Shown here piece by piece: positions 1-7,354 of a stretch of DNA of 8,984 bases (positions are counted from its first letter, which is position 1; each line of letters opens with the position of its first letter). Origin of the DNA: an uncultured bacterium (GTDB taxonomy: Bacteria; Bacillota; Clostridia; UBA1381). The DNA is taken from NCBI GenBank assembly GCA_905215805.1, contig CAJMRL010000044.1, forward strand, positions 1-8,984, written 5' to 3'. Made by a program: the position numbers and the translations under genes. Below the pieces are notes generated by a model. The model was not told the DNA's origin and did not search any database. It was given only the letters and a program-made list of their open reading frames with translations.

Positions 1-107
1 ACTATTTTCGAGATTTCAGTCCTTCCTTTTTGGAGCTGTGTTTTTTTACAGCCCCATAAAACTGTTTTTACTGTCTTCATAAATCAAAAATCCGAATAAT
101 TCGCACA

Positions 108-1220
108 TCATATTTCCTCCGTTCCTTCCACAGGCTCATTTATATATAGCCGCTGTATTTTTAAGTAATTTATCAGTTCCGGATACTCATTTTTATCAAT
201 GCCGCTCACAAACTGCAGCCATGTCACAGACTGAAACTGTTCATCATCCAGTTTCATTGCAAGACTACATAAGCAGTGTGTAAATTTTAATGTTGCCATG
301 AAGGTCTCATACCTCAGTGTCCCTCGGAAAATCCTGAACTCTATAGTGGCTTCGTTTGTCAGATTAACTGCCGTATAGCGTCCAAGCCCTGCTTTTTTCG
401 CTGTATCAAGACTGTTTTTGCAGGTGGAGATGACTCCGCCGTACCTGCTTGCCCATTGGTTGGCTTGTTCTTCTGTTCTTCTGGAAAAGCGCAGTATCTC
501 TGCCCAGAATTTTTCATAGAAGAATATAAGTCTTGCCGTAACACTTTCTTGTTCCTCATATGTATCACCGAATGCCGAACGGTTTATATGGATATGCAGT
601 CCACAGGTGTCTGTTTGATGGGAGCGGTATCCCATATGTATTGCTCTGCTTAAAATGCTGCTCCAAGGCATTTTATTTTTGTGATACTCCATAGTTATAG
701 GGTGGCTGACCAGCTCAAAGCCGTTATACAGTGAACCATCGTGCTTCAAATAAAGATGGTCTGCGGTAAGATTTGCAGTATTGTAAATTTCTCCGGCATA
801 CTCCTCGTCTTCTCCGGCATCGTCTACTTCCAGCTCAATTCCCATATAAAGTTTACCGTCCCCGAAAAACACCGGCTCGGGTTTGTAATGGTAATCATGT
901 ATTACTTTCTCTTTGTACTTGTGATAGCAGCTTTCACAATACGGATAATCACGGTCATATTCACCGTCATCAGTGTAATATACATCATCATTGTATACCA
1001 ATGCGCCGCAGCCGGAGCAGTAAGTATAATGGTCATCGACACACTGCTCGCACAGATTTCCGTCAACGGCATCGCGCCTGAGTATCCTCTCTCCACAGCA
1101 TCGACATAGCACTGTTTCTGTTTCCATGCAGTCCGCACACAGCAAAGTATCATTCACATACTCTGCTTCATCGGCGGTCATTTCTCGCTCACATACCTCA
1201 CATATAAGATGTTCTTCCAT
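108..1220 (-). CDS. Putative amidoligase with N-terminal zinc-finger-like CxxC array
   Basis: 370 residues. The ATG at 1220-1218 is chosen because GAAGGGAG (1228-1235) lies 7 bases upstream; the longer frame from a TTG at 1250 would place that site inside the coding region. Residues 1-100 hold six CxxC pairs (C7/C10, C28/C31, C39/C42, C57/C60, C68/C71, C95/C98), enough for about three treble-clef or LIM-like zinc sites. From about 120 the protein matches the putative amidoligase family (Amidoligase_2, COOH-NH2 ligases of the glutamine synthetase fold): GIELEVD at 127-133, HDGSLYNGFELVSHP at 160-174, CGLHIHIN at 206-213, and an ATIEFRIFRGTL block at 291-302. The acidic, histidine and arginine residues in these motifs are the expected metal and ATP ligands. 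Family members are thought to form amide bonds on proteins or small molecules and are common in phages and mobile elements. The substrate is unknown. There is no signal peptide, so it is probably cytoplasmic. Family call fairly sure; role inferred. Confidence 0.85.
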   Translation of the reverse strand: MEEHLICEVCEREMTADEAEYVNDTLLCADCMETETVLCRCCGERILRRDAVDGNLCEQCVDDHYTYCSGCGALVYNDDVYYTDDGEYDRDYPYCESCYHKYKEKVIHDYHYKPEPVFFGDGKLYMGIELEVDDAGEDEEYAGEIYNTANLTADHLYLKHDGSLYNGFELVSHPITMEYHKNKMPWSSILSRAIHMGYRSHQTDTCGLHIHINRSAFGDTYEEQESVTARLIFFYEKFWAEILRFSRRTEEQANQWASRYGGVISTCKNSLDTAKKAGLGRYTAVNLTNEATIEFRIFRGTLRYETFMATLKFTHCLCSLAMKLDDEQFQSVTWLQFVSGIDKNEYPELINYLKIQRLYINEPVEGTEEI

Positions 1221-1235
1221 TGTTTTTCTCCCTTC

Positions 1236-1543
1236 GTTTTTATGTAACAACCTATATGGTTATTCATGGTTATAATATATATTTACGCTGCACAAGAAAC
1301 CGAATTTATTGTATTGCCACTAATACGATATTTATCGAATAATATTGAGTACAAAAAAATCCCTCTCAGACGATTTCATTTTCGTCTGAGAGGAATTCTC
1401 TTTATCTTATATCTATGGTTGATAAATACAAGTAAACGAGTTGGAAGAAATTCTATCTGATTTTTGAAATGCGCGATAATATATTTTAATACAGATGGAT
1501 TAGAATTTGTAATGACAACTATATTTTTTGTTATTTTATGTAG
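1236..1543. other. Intergenic region upstream of the amidoligase gene
   Basis: This AT-rich stretch has no coding frame I believe. On the minus strand a -10-like TATTAT (1272-1277) lies about 52 bases above the amidoligase start, but no good -35 hexamer is spaced correctly, so a promoter here is only a guess. The one strong element is the terminator-like hairpin at 1353-1393, listed separately. Bases 1394-1543 are AT-rich and show nothing recognisable in either direction. Confidence 0.5.
1353..1393 (-). terminator. Strong rho-independent terminator, minus strand
   Basis: A perfect 12-bp stem (CCTCTCAGACGA at 1362-1373 pairs with TCGTCTGAGAGG at 1382-1393) encloses an 8-base loop. Read on the minus strand the stem is followed after two bases by seven Ts (complement of A1353-1359), the classic intrinsic-terminator layout. 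On the plus strand the downstream bases are only moderately T-rich. It would stop minus-strand transcripts arriving from the right before they enter the amidoligase promoter region. No intact minus-strand gene lies directly before it. Confidence 0.8.
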
Positions 1544-2117
1544 CAACGGCTCAAAGATAAAGTATCTGAAAAGAAGAAGCTGAAAGGCGAAAAAAATCCT
1601 GTTTGCTTATACATATCGTCAAGCAAAATTATTTGTTAAAGAAGCTTGCGGAGGTGACAGCGGATGTTGAGGAATTGCAGAATTAAAAGAATATTGCTCT
1701 GAAAGATATGTATTGCGAGACCGATAATCAGATATTGAGTGTTGTGCAGCGGTACAAAAAAATGCTGATATGCTCAGACTGATTGACAAGCGCAATTCGG
1801 AGCTGACATAGTAAAAGAAAAATACCGCGGCAGAGTTTGGGGAAGTCCGCAGCGGCATTCCTGCCGGAGATGCCGATATTGTGCAGGAAGATCGGCTCAT
1901 TGTGCGTGATGAAATTATGGGTGACATACGCAATAGCTTACAGGAAATGTACGGTAGGAAGTACAGCTATGATGAAGTCAAAGCGGCTGAAGATGCGGTT
2001 TGTCGGGAGTTGAGTGAACCGCTGACGGCGAGGAAGTCTGTGCTTGAGGTTCTGAGGAGAGAACGGCAGGAAAGGCGCACACATGATAGGGATAAACCGC
2101 AGGAACCAGAACGATAA
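1544..2117 (+). pseudogene. Decayed coiled-coil protein, probable relaxase/mobilization protein C-terminus
   Basis: One protein can be followed along the plus strand across several lesions. It starts with a lysine-rich helix (LKDKVSEKKKLKGEK, from 1550) in one frame. It continues in another frame through KKLAEVTADVEELQN to a TAA at 1684-1686, then KNIALKDMYCETDNQI and SVVQRYKK. The frame shifts in the A run at 1756-1762, as if one A had been lost, and gives NADMLRLIDKRNSEL, a TAG-TAA pair at 1809-1814, and then an open tail of about 100 codons to the TAA at 2115-2117. The last open part can start at GTG 1881. The tail contains SLQEMYGRKYSYDEVKAAED and ends charged and Arg/Pro-rich. Heptad-like helices, the YGRKY block and this kind of tail recall the C-termini of MobA/MobL-like relaxases of Firmicute plasmids and ICEs. 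That resemblance is from memory, not a search, and the nuclease domain is absent. Decay is clear; identity is tentative. Confidence 0.5.
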
Positions 2118-2123
2118 ATATAA

Positions 2124-2154
2124 TAGAGTGCCGACTTTTGTGGCCGGCACTCTA
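2124..2154 (+). terminator. Hairpin just after the relaxase-like remnant
   Basis: AGAGTGCCG (2125-2133) pairs perfectly with CGGCACTCT (2145-2153), with one extra T-A pair outside, around an 11-base loop. It begins 7 bases after the remnant's stop codon, where a terminator would sit. The downstream T content is weak on both strands (AAGACTTTAATT on the plus side), so it may be a weak or bidirectional terminator, or a leftover from the former gene. Confidence 0.5.
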
Positions 2155-2346
2155 AGACTTTAATTATCTAAATTTAATTAAAGATTTTCTGTGTGAATAA
2201 TTATTCTCTGTACATAGTTTATTGACGGTATGTCAAATATATCAATTTCATAACGCCCTTAACATTATTGAGCGAACACTAAAGGGCGACTGCAAACTGT
2301 TTTTGTGCGATGACCTTTATTTATTGCTTATTAGGTAATAATACAA
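2155..2346. other. Intergenic region downstream of the vWA gene
   Basis: This AT-rich spacer separates the converging remnant and the giant surface-protein gene. A plus-strand frame is open from 2201 to a TAA at 2336-2338, and its last part reads NALNIIERTLKGDCKLFL followed by a hydrophobic tail. It has no ATG start or ribosome binding site and could be a gene scrap or chance. It overlaps the inverted repeat at 2254-2288. Confidence 0.4.
2254..2288 (-). terminator. Possible terminator of the vWA gene
   Basis: CGCCCTT (2254-2260) and AAGGGCG (2282-2288) form a 7-bp GC-rich stem around a 21-base loop, 59 bases past the stop codon of the vWA gene. No run of Ts follows on the minus strand (TTATGAAATTG), so it is not a textbook terminator. 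It is the only notable hairpin downstream of that gene. Confidence 0.3.
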
Positions 2347-5300
2347 TTATTTTTTTAGAAATATATCAAGATACCTTTCTAATTCTGCAGTTTCTGAGTT
2401 GATTGTATCCGCAAACTCTTTTCGAATTCTATCATCATTGAACAATCCCCAGTAATGCTGATTGCCAGTTATTATTTTTGCAAATTCACCGCCATAAATT
2501 CTTGCGCATATCAACACCTCAATATATCGTTTTTGATTATTTTTAATATTGTAGTATCCATTTTTTTTGTTGGGCGGATTAAATAGATCTCTTGACGCAA
2601 TAACTAATTCATCTATTACATAGAGATTGTATGCTGCATCTGCAATTTCAGTAAGAGGTGTCACCGTATCTAACATATCTATGATTAGGCTTATTGCAAA
2701 AACATACGGATTTGCAGCTGACAAAATACTCAATCCCAGAGACGCTACATTTTCTGTTGTTGCGTGAGCCAATTCATAATACATTTCCCTGTTAAACTTA
2801 TCAGCTTCGCCATTAACAGTGTACATAATATCAGTTGCAGCTCTTGCAACAAATTTTTCTTTGGCGCTATCATTGGCAATGATTTTTTCGAGAATATCTT
2901 TGCTCTCTGTGAATGCCGCCTGAGTTGCTATTATTGAAGAATATGATTCAACCCATCCGTTAATATCGCTCAATTCATCGACTGCGAAAGAAACACCCAT
3001 TCCCACTTTGTCAAGTTTGGAAATTCCCTTGAAATCGAATTTTCCCCAACCATATTTATTATTTAACATTTTAAGTTGACCTTTAAATGTAGAGAAATGA
3101 CCTACCCCTAGATTTCTGACGGAGTTTCCAGAAGATTTCCATGCTTTTAACATCTTTGTTATTCCTTCTTTTCCTCCGAGTAAATCTAAGTCATCTAATA
3201 ATAATGTACCATCTTTTACTGCTCGACATACTTCTGAAATTGTCTCATCTGCCAGTTCACTTGCTATTTCTTTTTCAATATCATAGGCACATGCTTTTAT
3301 AGATGATAGATCTGAGTATTGTTGGAAGAACGATGCAAGTAGCTCCTTAGCCTCGTCTTCATGTGACCAATTGAATGTTATGCTCGACCATATATTACGG
3401 GCTGATGAATCCAACCAATCTGATTCACCTTTGTATACGTGATAATATGTAAAGTTATTATCATCCATCGGACGATCGACACAATCTGCTGTATATGTAG
3501 GAATTAATGGATCTGTTCCTTTTTGATGTTCTTCGTAATCATTGAATTCGTCTGTATCGCTACATTCCATCATAGGATCTGATTTCATAGTGACAAACAC
3601 TTTGTTTCCATTCTGATTGATAATTAATTCTTCTCCGTTTTTAACTCCATCACAGTCATAATCATCAGAAGGTTGACCATCTTTATCATAGTTAAAGTTG
3701 ACACCCATAAATTCATATGAACCATTACTTAATGTTAATTTTCCACTATATATGAGATCATTATAATAGTCAGGAATCCCATCTGAATTTGTGTCGGTTA
3801 CTAAATCTACTGTTTCTTCTTGGATATCATCAAAGACATCGGTTAAGTCCTGCATATCATCCGATGTAGTATCTGTTGTAGCGTGATAATATTTTCCGTT
3901 AGTCTTTTGCGCAATGTTTCGTAATACAGACTCGGACGCACTTCCCATTCCTATAGTGTAAACAACTGTATTATTTGCAACAGATTCCGTTATAAGATCA
4001 TCATAGCTATATGTATATCCGTTATCTTCTCCATCGGTAATGAATATTATATATTTATATTTTGATGTTGATTTTGATAATTCATTCAATGCCATTCTAT
4101 ATCCTGTCGAACCGTCAGTTCCTGAATATGAGCCGTATCCATCATCATAGTATATGCTGTCTATAGCTTCATTTAATACACTTTTGTCTGATGTTAATTC
4201 TGAAACCAATGTAGCTCGTTTTATAAACTTGACAACAGCGGCATTGTCTTTCCCATCTCTAAGTTTTGCTGTGAATTCTTTGCACAATTGTTTAAATAGC
4301 ATATTTTTGTCATTCCAATCCATGCTTGCAGAATAGTCAATAACAAATGCGATATCTAAAGATGCATCAGAATCGCCGCTTCCTGTGATAGGCGGTGCTA
4401 TTTCTGTATCCCACACCTTATCAAATTCAACCTTATTCAAAAGAATGTATTTTGAAAAATGTGTAACTGTAACACTTACACTGTTATTCGATACAGTTTG
4501 TTCTGGTAATTCTTCAAAAGTACCTTCAGTTTCATTAAAATAATATATCCTCGGCTGGAAAGTATCATCCAGTTGCCCAACAGACTCATCATACTTAAAT
4601 GTAAGTTGAGCGCTATCTATATTCCCTGAAATGTTTATATCAACAGCATTGTTAATATATCCGGGAATACTTGGCGATAATAGCGCATTACTAGCAGAGG
4701 TTACAGGCTCTATAGTTAGAGTTCCTACTTGTTCACCTGATACGTTGGTAATTACTTCAACTTCTGTAGAATGATTAATGGACAAGTCACCCAATTTTGC
4801 TTTTTCAACGAAACTGTCATTAGCAACCAAAGGATTAGTTCCTATTTTGACTTCATCGCCGTCATTTGCTTTATCTCCATCAGTATCTTCCTTCAGCGGA
4901 TCTGTTTGATGCACAGTTATCTCATCATAATCAGATAATCCATCGTTATCAGTATCAACTAGGATCGGATTTGTACCGAATTTTAATTCTTCGCTATTGG
5001 TCAGCTTGTCATCATCGTAATCTTCGTCAAAATCGCTTGTGCCATTGCCATCACTATCTGGTTTCTTTGGATCATAATTAAATATAATTCTTTCCAGATA
5101 GTCATTTAATCCATCACCATCGGTATCTGTTTTATTGATGTCGGTTCCGATATATTTTTCCAGCTCATCTGCCAATCCGTCACCATCTGTATCAGTAGTT
5201 GTGTCAACCCATATTGCGTATAATGTGATATTTCCGTTTATCGGTGTTTCGTTAAATTTAAAGTCATTTGTCCAATCGTTTTCATCCTTATTCGTAAACC

Positions 5301-6306
5301 ATCCTGCAAATTGATATCCATTTCTATCACTTATTTCTGGATAATTTGCAAAATCTCCTTTTTTTATAGTCTGCTTTTCAGGCACATTGGTTGCGCCTTC
5401 ATAATTCAAATCAAAAGACACTGTGTATGTCTTAGCTGATGATGACGAACCTCCACCGCCACCGCCGCCGGATGACGTTTTAATAACATACTCTGCTTCA
5501 AATTCGTCACTCACAAGCACTCCATCCAATACTGATACGGCGCGTAAAGTGGTAGTTTTGTTTACTGTAACAGTTCCCGTGTACCTTGTACTGTCAGCTG
5601 TCGGTTTAGAACCATCTGTCGTATAGTATATCTCGGCACCTTCGGTTGCAGTAGAAAGAGTTATCCTTTGTGTTCCGGTATACTCCCCTTCGTCAATTGA
5701 AGCGGTAGGAGCCTCAAGATCCATTATAAGTCCATTATAAACCATCACAGCGACGTCACCCCTCGGCGCAGGATTGCCTTTTCTGCCTGTCAGATCATCA
5801 GTGATGTTATTTGCATCGGCAATTTCCAAGTATTCGGCAGACCAATCATCCGGATCGACACGCACATTATCAGCTAATCCGAGGGCACATACCACCATTT
5901 TTAATGCTTCCTCGTGTTTCACGCTGTCCTCGGGTCTGAATTTGCCGTTGCCGTCACCTTCAATTATTCCCTCATCTGTTGCAACATTTATGTACCCACT
6001 TGCCCAATGATTTGAACTGACATCATCATAATCTGTAATACCTTCTTCTCGATTTGCATCAGATTCCATCCCGAGAACTCTGCATATCACAGCAGCCATT
6101 TCAGCTCTTGTGATTGATGAGGTTGCACCGAATCTACCATCCTCGTAACCTTCCAATATGTCCAGTTCATACAAGGCATCTGCTGCGGTGGCATAGTATT
6201 CGTTACCATTTATATCGCTAAAATTCTCGCTTTCTGCTAAAGCTATTGTAGGTACGAACGATGCCAGCATTGATGCCGTCAATAGACCGCTTATCCATTT
6301 TTTCAT
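2347..6306 (-). CDS. Giant SLH-anchored surface protein with TSP3 repeats and vWA domain
   Basis: 1319 residues. ATG 6306-6304 is chosen because GGAGG (6315-6319) lies 8 bases upstream and the start gives a clean signal peptide (MKKW, hydrophobic core, cut after ALA at 24). Domains in order: three SLH repeats at 28-196 (FSDI..., HWASGYIN..., a weaker third), which bind pyruvylated wall polymer; a chitobiase C-terminal-like domain at 200-275 (AEIYYTTDGSKP); a linker of seven glycines; an InlB-type B-repeat at 293-368 (YQFAGWF, ITLYAIW); six TSP3-like DxDxDG calcium motifs at 372-490; a beta-rich domain at 500-640; a vWA domain at 650-830 with a full MIDAS (D657, S659, S661, T734, D758); three further TSP3-like motifs at 838-935; and a helical C-terminal region at 936-1319 that I do not recognise, with a hydrophobic stretch at 1187-1211. 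The likely role is metal-dependent adhesion or protein-protein contact at the cell surface. It follows the exported 249-residue protein by 238 bases on the same strand. Confidence 0.92.
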   Translation of the reverse strand: MKKWISGLLTASMLASFVPTIALAESENFSDINGNEYYATAADALYELDILEGYEDGRFGATSSITRAEMAAVICRVLGMESDANREEGITDYDDVSSNHWASGYINVATDEGIIEGDGNGKFRPEDSVKHEEALKMVVCALGLADNVRVDPDDWSAEYLEIADANNITDDLTGRKGNPAPRGDVAVMVYNGLIMDLEAPTASIDEGEYTGTQRITLSTATEGAEIYYTTDGSKPTADSTRYTGTVTVNKTTTLRAVSVLDGVLVSDEFEAEYVIKTSSGGGGGGGSSSSAKTYTVSFDLNYEGATNVPEKQTIKKGDFANYPEISDRNGYQFAGWFTNKDENDWTNDFKFNETPINGNITLYAIWVDTTTDTDGDGLADELEKYIGTDINKTDTDGDGLNDYLERIIFNYDPKKPDSDGNGTSDFDEDYDDDKLTNSEELKFGTNPILVDTDNDGLSDYDEITVHQTDPLKEDTDGDKANDGDEVKIGTNPLVANDSFVEKAKLGDLSINHSTEVEVITNVSGEQVGTLTIEPVTSASNALLSPSIPGYINNAVDINISGNIDSAQLTFKYDESVGQLDDTFQPRIYYFNETEGTFEELPEQTVSNNSVSVTVTHFSKYILLNKVEFDKVWDTEIAPPITGSGDSDASLDIAFVIDYSASMDWNDKNMLFKQLCKEFTAKLRDGKDNAAVVKFIKRATLVSELTSDKSVLNEAIDSIYYDDGYGSYSGTDGSTGYRMALNELSKSTSKYKYIIFITDGEDNGYTYSYDDLITESVANNTVVYTIGMGSASESVLRNIAQKTNGKYYHATTDTTSDDMQDLTDVFDDIQEETVDLVTDTNSDGIPDYYNDLIYSGKLTLSNGSYEFMGVNFNYDKDGQPSDDYDCDGVKNGEELIINQNGNKVFVTMKSDPMMECSDTDEFNDYEEHQKGTDPLIPTYTADCVDRPMDDNNFTYYHVYKGESDWLDSSARNIWSSITFNWSHEDEAKELLASFFQQYSDLSSIKACAYDIEKEIASELADETISEVCRAVKDGTLLLDDLDLLGGKEGITKMLKAWKSSGNSVRNLGVGHFSTFKGQLKMLNNKYGWGKFDFKGISKLDKVGMGVSFAVDELSDINGWVESYSSIIATQAAFTESKDILEKIIANDSAKEKFVARAATDIMYTVNGEADKFNREMYYELAHATTENVASLGLSILSAANPYVFAISLIIDMLDTVTPLTEIADAAYNLYVIDELVIASRDLFNPPNKKNGYYNIKNNQKRYIEVLICARIYGGEFAKIITGNQHYWGLFNDDRIRKEFADTINSETAELERYLDIFLKK
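5449..5469 (-). repeat. Poly-glycine codon run (interdomain linker)
   Basis: Seven consecutive GGN codons, flanked by two serines on one side and four on the other, separate the chitobiase-like domain from the InlB-type repeat. Two codons alternate (GGC/GGT), so the tract is a near-perfect 3-base repeat that could vary in length by slippage without shifting the frame. It acts as a flexible hinge between the wall-anchoring N-terminus and the functional part. Confidence 0.8.
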
Positions 6307-6362
6307 TTCATCTTCCTCCAATCTGTTGTGTAGAATTTTGTTAACTGTCTCTTATTGTGGCG

Positions 6363-6393
6363 CTATTTAATATACATATATACCCACCTCCTT
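6363..6393 (-). promoter_or_regulatory. Perfect Shine-Dalgarno with a four-codon mini-ORF in the leader of the vWA gene
   Basis: On the minus strand AAGGAGGTG (complement of 6385-6393) is followed after 7 bases by ATG TAT ATT AAA TAG (6377-6363), that is Met-Tyr-Ile-Lys-stop. It lies 56 bases upstream of the vWA gene start, which has its own GGAGG. The same frame beyond the TAG stays open to a TGA that overlaps the vWA start codon (ATGA). It could be a translated leader that tunes the next gene, or the scar of a former small gene. Function is inferred only. Confidence 0.45.
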
Positions 6394-6417
6394 GAAAATT
6401 TAACAGAGTCTTGACTG

Positions 6418-6442
6418 GAATGACATCATTATTTTGACATTC
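6418..6442. promoter_or_regulatory. Imperfect dyad in the gap before the vWA gene
   Basis: GAATGACA (6418-6425) and TGACATTC (6435-6442) form an inverted repeat matching at 7 of 8 positions with a 9-base spacer. It lies about 110 bases upstream of the vWA start codon, in an AT-rich stretch with a minus-strand TATAAAT (6471-6477) that could be a -10 element. It may be a protein-binding site, but such dyads also arise by chance in AT-rich DNA. Confidence 0.2.
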
Positions 6443-6544
6443 AATCATCACTCATGTTTATCATCATTTTATTTATAGAAACCAACCATCCTTTGAATTG
6501 AAAAAAACAACATAGGAGGCAGTCATCTATTACAAAGAGATAAT

Positions 6545-7294
6545 TTAAACAAAATATTCTGAATCATCGCTTGCCCAAGAGCTTCCAGAACCTATGAATT
6601 CGATTCTTCCTCCTTCTTTGTATACCCTGTATTTATCAGTTCCATCTGCATATGATGTTGCAGTTGCGCACACAAGATAATAATCACCCTTATCATAATA
6701 CGAATACCTCAGGTTAAACTTATCGACATCTCCACCATATCGTTCTCGCTGTTCCGCGCGTATAAGCTCAATTGCTTGTTCTCCTGTTATACGATTAGAG
6801 TTAAGATAGGAACGGTATCTATTCGCAGCTTCGGATTGCAGTTCATTTAACAATGTAATATCTGCATCAGAAAGAACATGCCATTCGAGTGTTTCTTCAC
6901 ACAATTTGATAGCCTCAAGATATAATCCACTCGAAATAAATGATTTTATTTGATTAACTTCGTTTATACAATTATAACATAAGGAAGCTATATTTCCAAC
7001 GTACGATAAACAATCAGTTTCTATCCAACCATAGTGAAATCCTGAGCTATAGTTACTTTTTGCTGATACATAATTATACCCTTTTCCATTTTCTCCACGT
7101 TCCCAACCATAACTTGTAACTTGTTCGCCTAAATTTACAATATCGATGAATACATTTGACCCCGGCTCTTTCCAGAGCGCAGCACTACCACTAACGACAC
7201 CATCACTCTTTATTACGTACATGGTTTCAGATGCGTTTACTGTTAATGTGAATAATAACAAAGATGTCACAATAGATAATATAATTTTTTTCAT
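6545..7294 (-). CDS. Exported protein with SH3b-like domain and PepSY-like C-terminus
   Basis: 249 residues. The N-terminus is a clear signal peptide (MKKIILS..., hydrophobic core, likely cut after VNA at 21). Residues 26-97 look like a bacterial SH3 (SH3b) domain: a short-strand pattern with ALWKEPGSN, a glycine/tryptophan turn (SYGWERGENG) and the closing YGWIETD. Residues 100-165 are helical and TPR-like (SGLYLEAIKLCEETL). Residues 170-236 resemble a PepSY-like alpha/beta unit: GEQAIELIRAEQRERYG, then strands YYLVCATATSYADGTDKYRV and a GGRIEFIG hairpin. AAAGGA (7305-7310) lies 10 bases before the ATG. It sits 60 bases after the helix-turn-helix gene and 238 bases before the giant SLH/vWA gene, all on the minus strand, so a role at the cell wall with that protein is plausible. 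No catalytic motif was seen. Domain calls are by eye; the exact function is unknown. Confidence 0.75.
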   Translation of the reverse strand: MKKIILSIVTSLLLFTLTVNASETMYVIKSDGVVSGSAALWKEPGSNVFIDIVNLGEQVTSYGWERGENGKGYNYVSAKSNYSSGFHYGWIETDCLSYVGNIASLCYNCINEVNQIKSFISSGLYLEAIKLCEETLEWHVLSDADITLLNELQSEAANRYRSYLNSNRITGEQAIELIRAEQRERYGGDVDKFNLRYSYYDKGDYYLVCATATSYADGTDKYRVYKEGGRIEFIGSGSSWASDDSEYFV

Positions 7295-7354
7295 CTCATA
7301 TCAATCCTTTCTTTGTAATCCCTTATTTTTATCCCTATTAATTTATGGCTCTAT

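Noticed and set aside
32..55. Hairpin GGAGCTGT / ACAGCCCC with a T-rich loop, downstream of the amidoligase gene
   Set aside because: The stem has a mismatch and no T run follows on either strand, so it is not a convincing terminator.
1..80. Minus-strand frame from ATG at 80, open to the window edge, coding a Lys-rich start (MKTVKTVLWGCKKTQ)
   Set aside because: Only 26 codons are visible, there is no good ribosome binding site, and a hairpin lies inside it. It could be a partial gene, but the sequence does not support calling one.
456..1153. Several plus- and minus-strand frames of 60-120 codons inside the amidoligase gene
   Set aside because: They are antisense or out-of-frame shadows of a gene with clear family motifs and have no starts of their own.
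1266..1460. Plus-strand 64-codon frame
   Set aside because: It runs through the perfect terminator hairpin, has no ribosome binding site, and its translation is low-complexity.
6505..6525. Plus-strand AGGAGG near the end of the 249-residue gene
   Set aside because: No start codon follows at a usable distance and the frame closes within a few codons.
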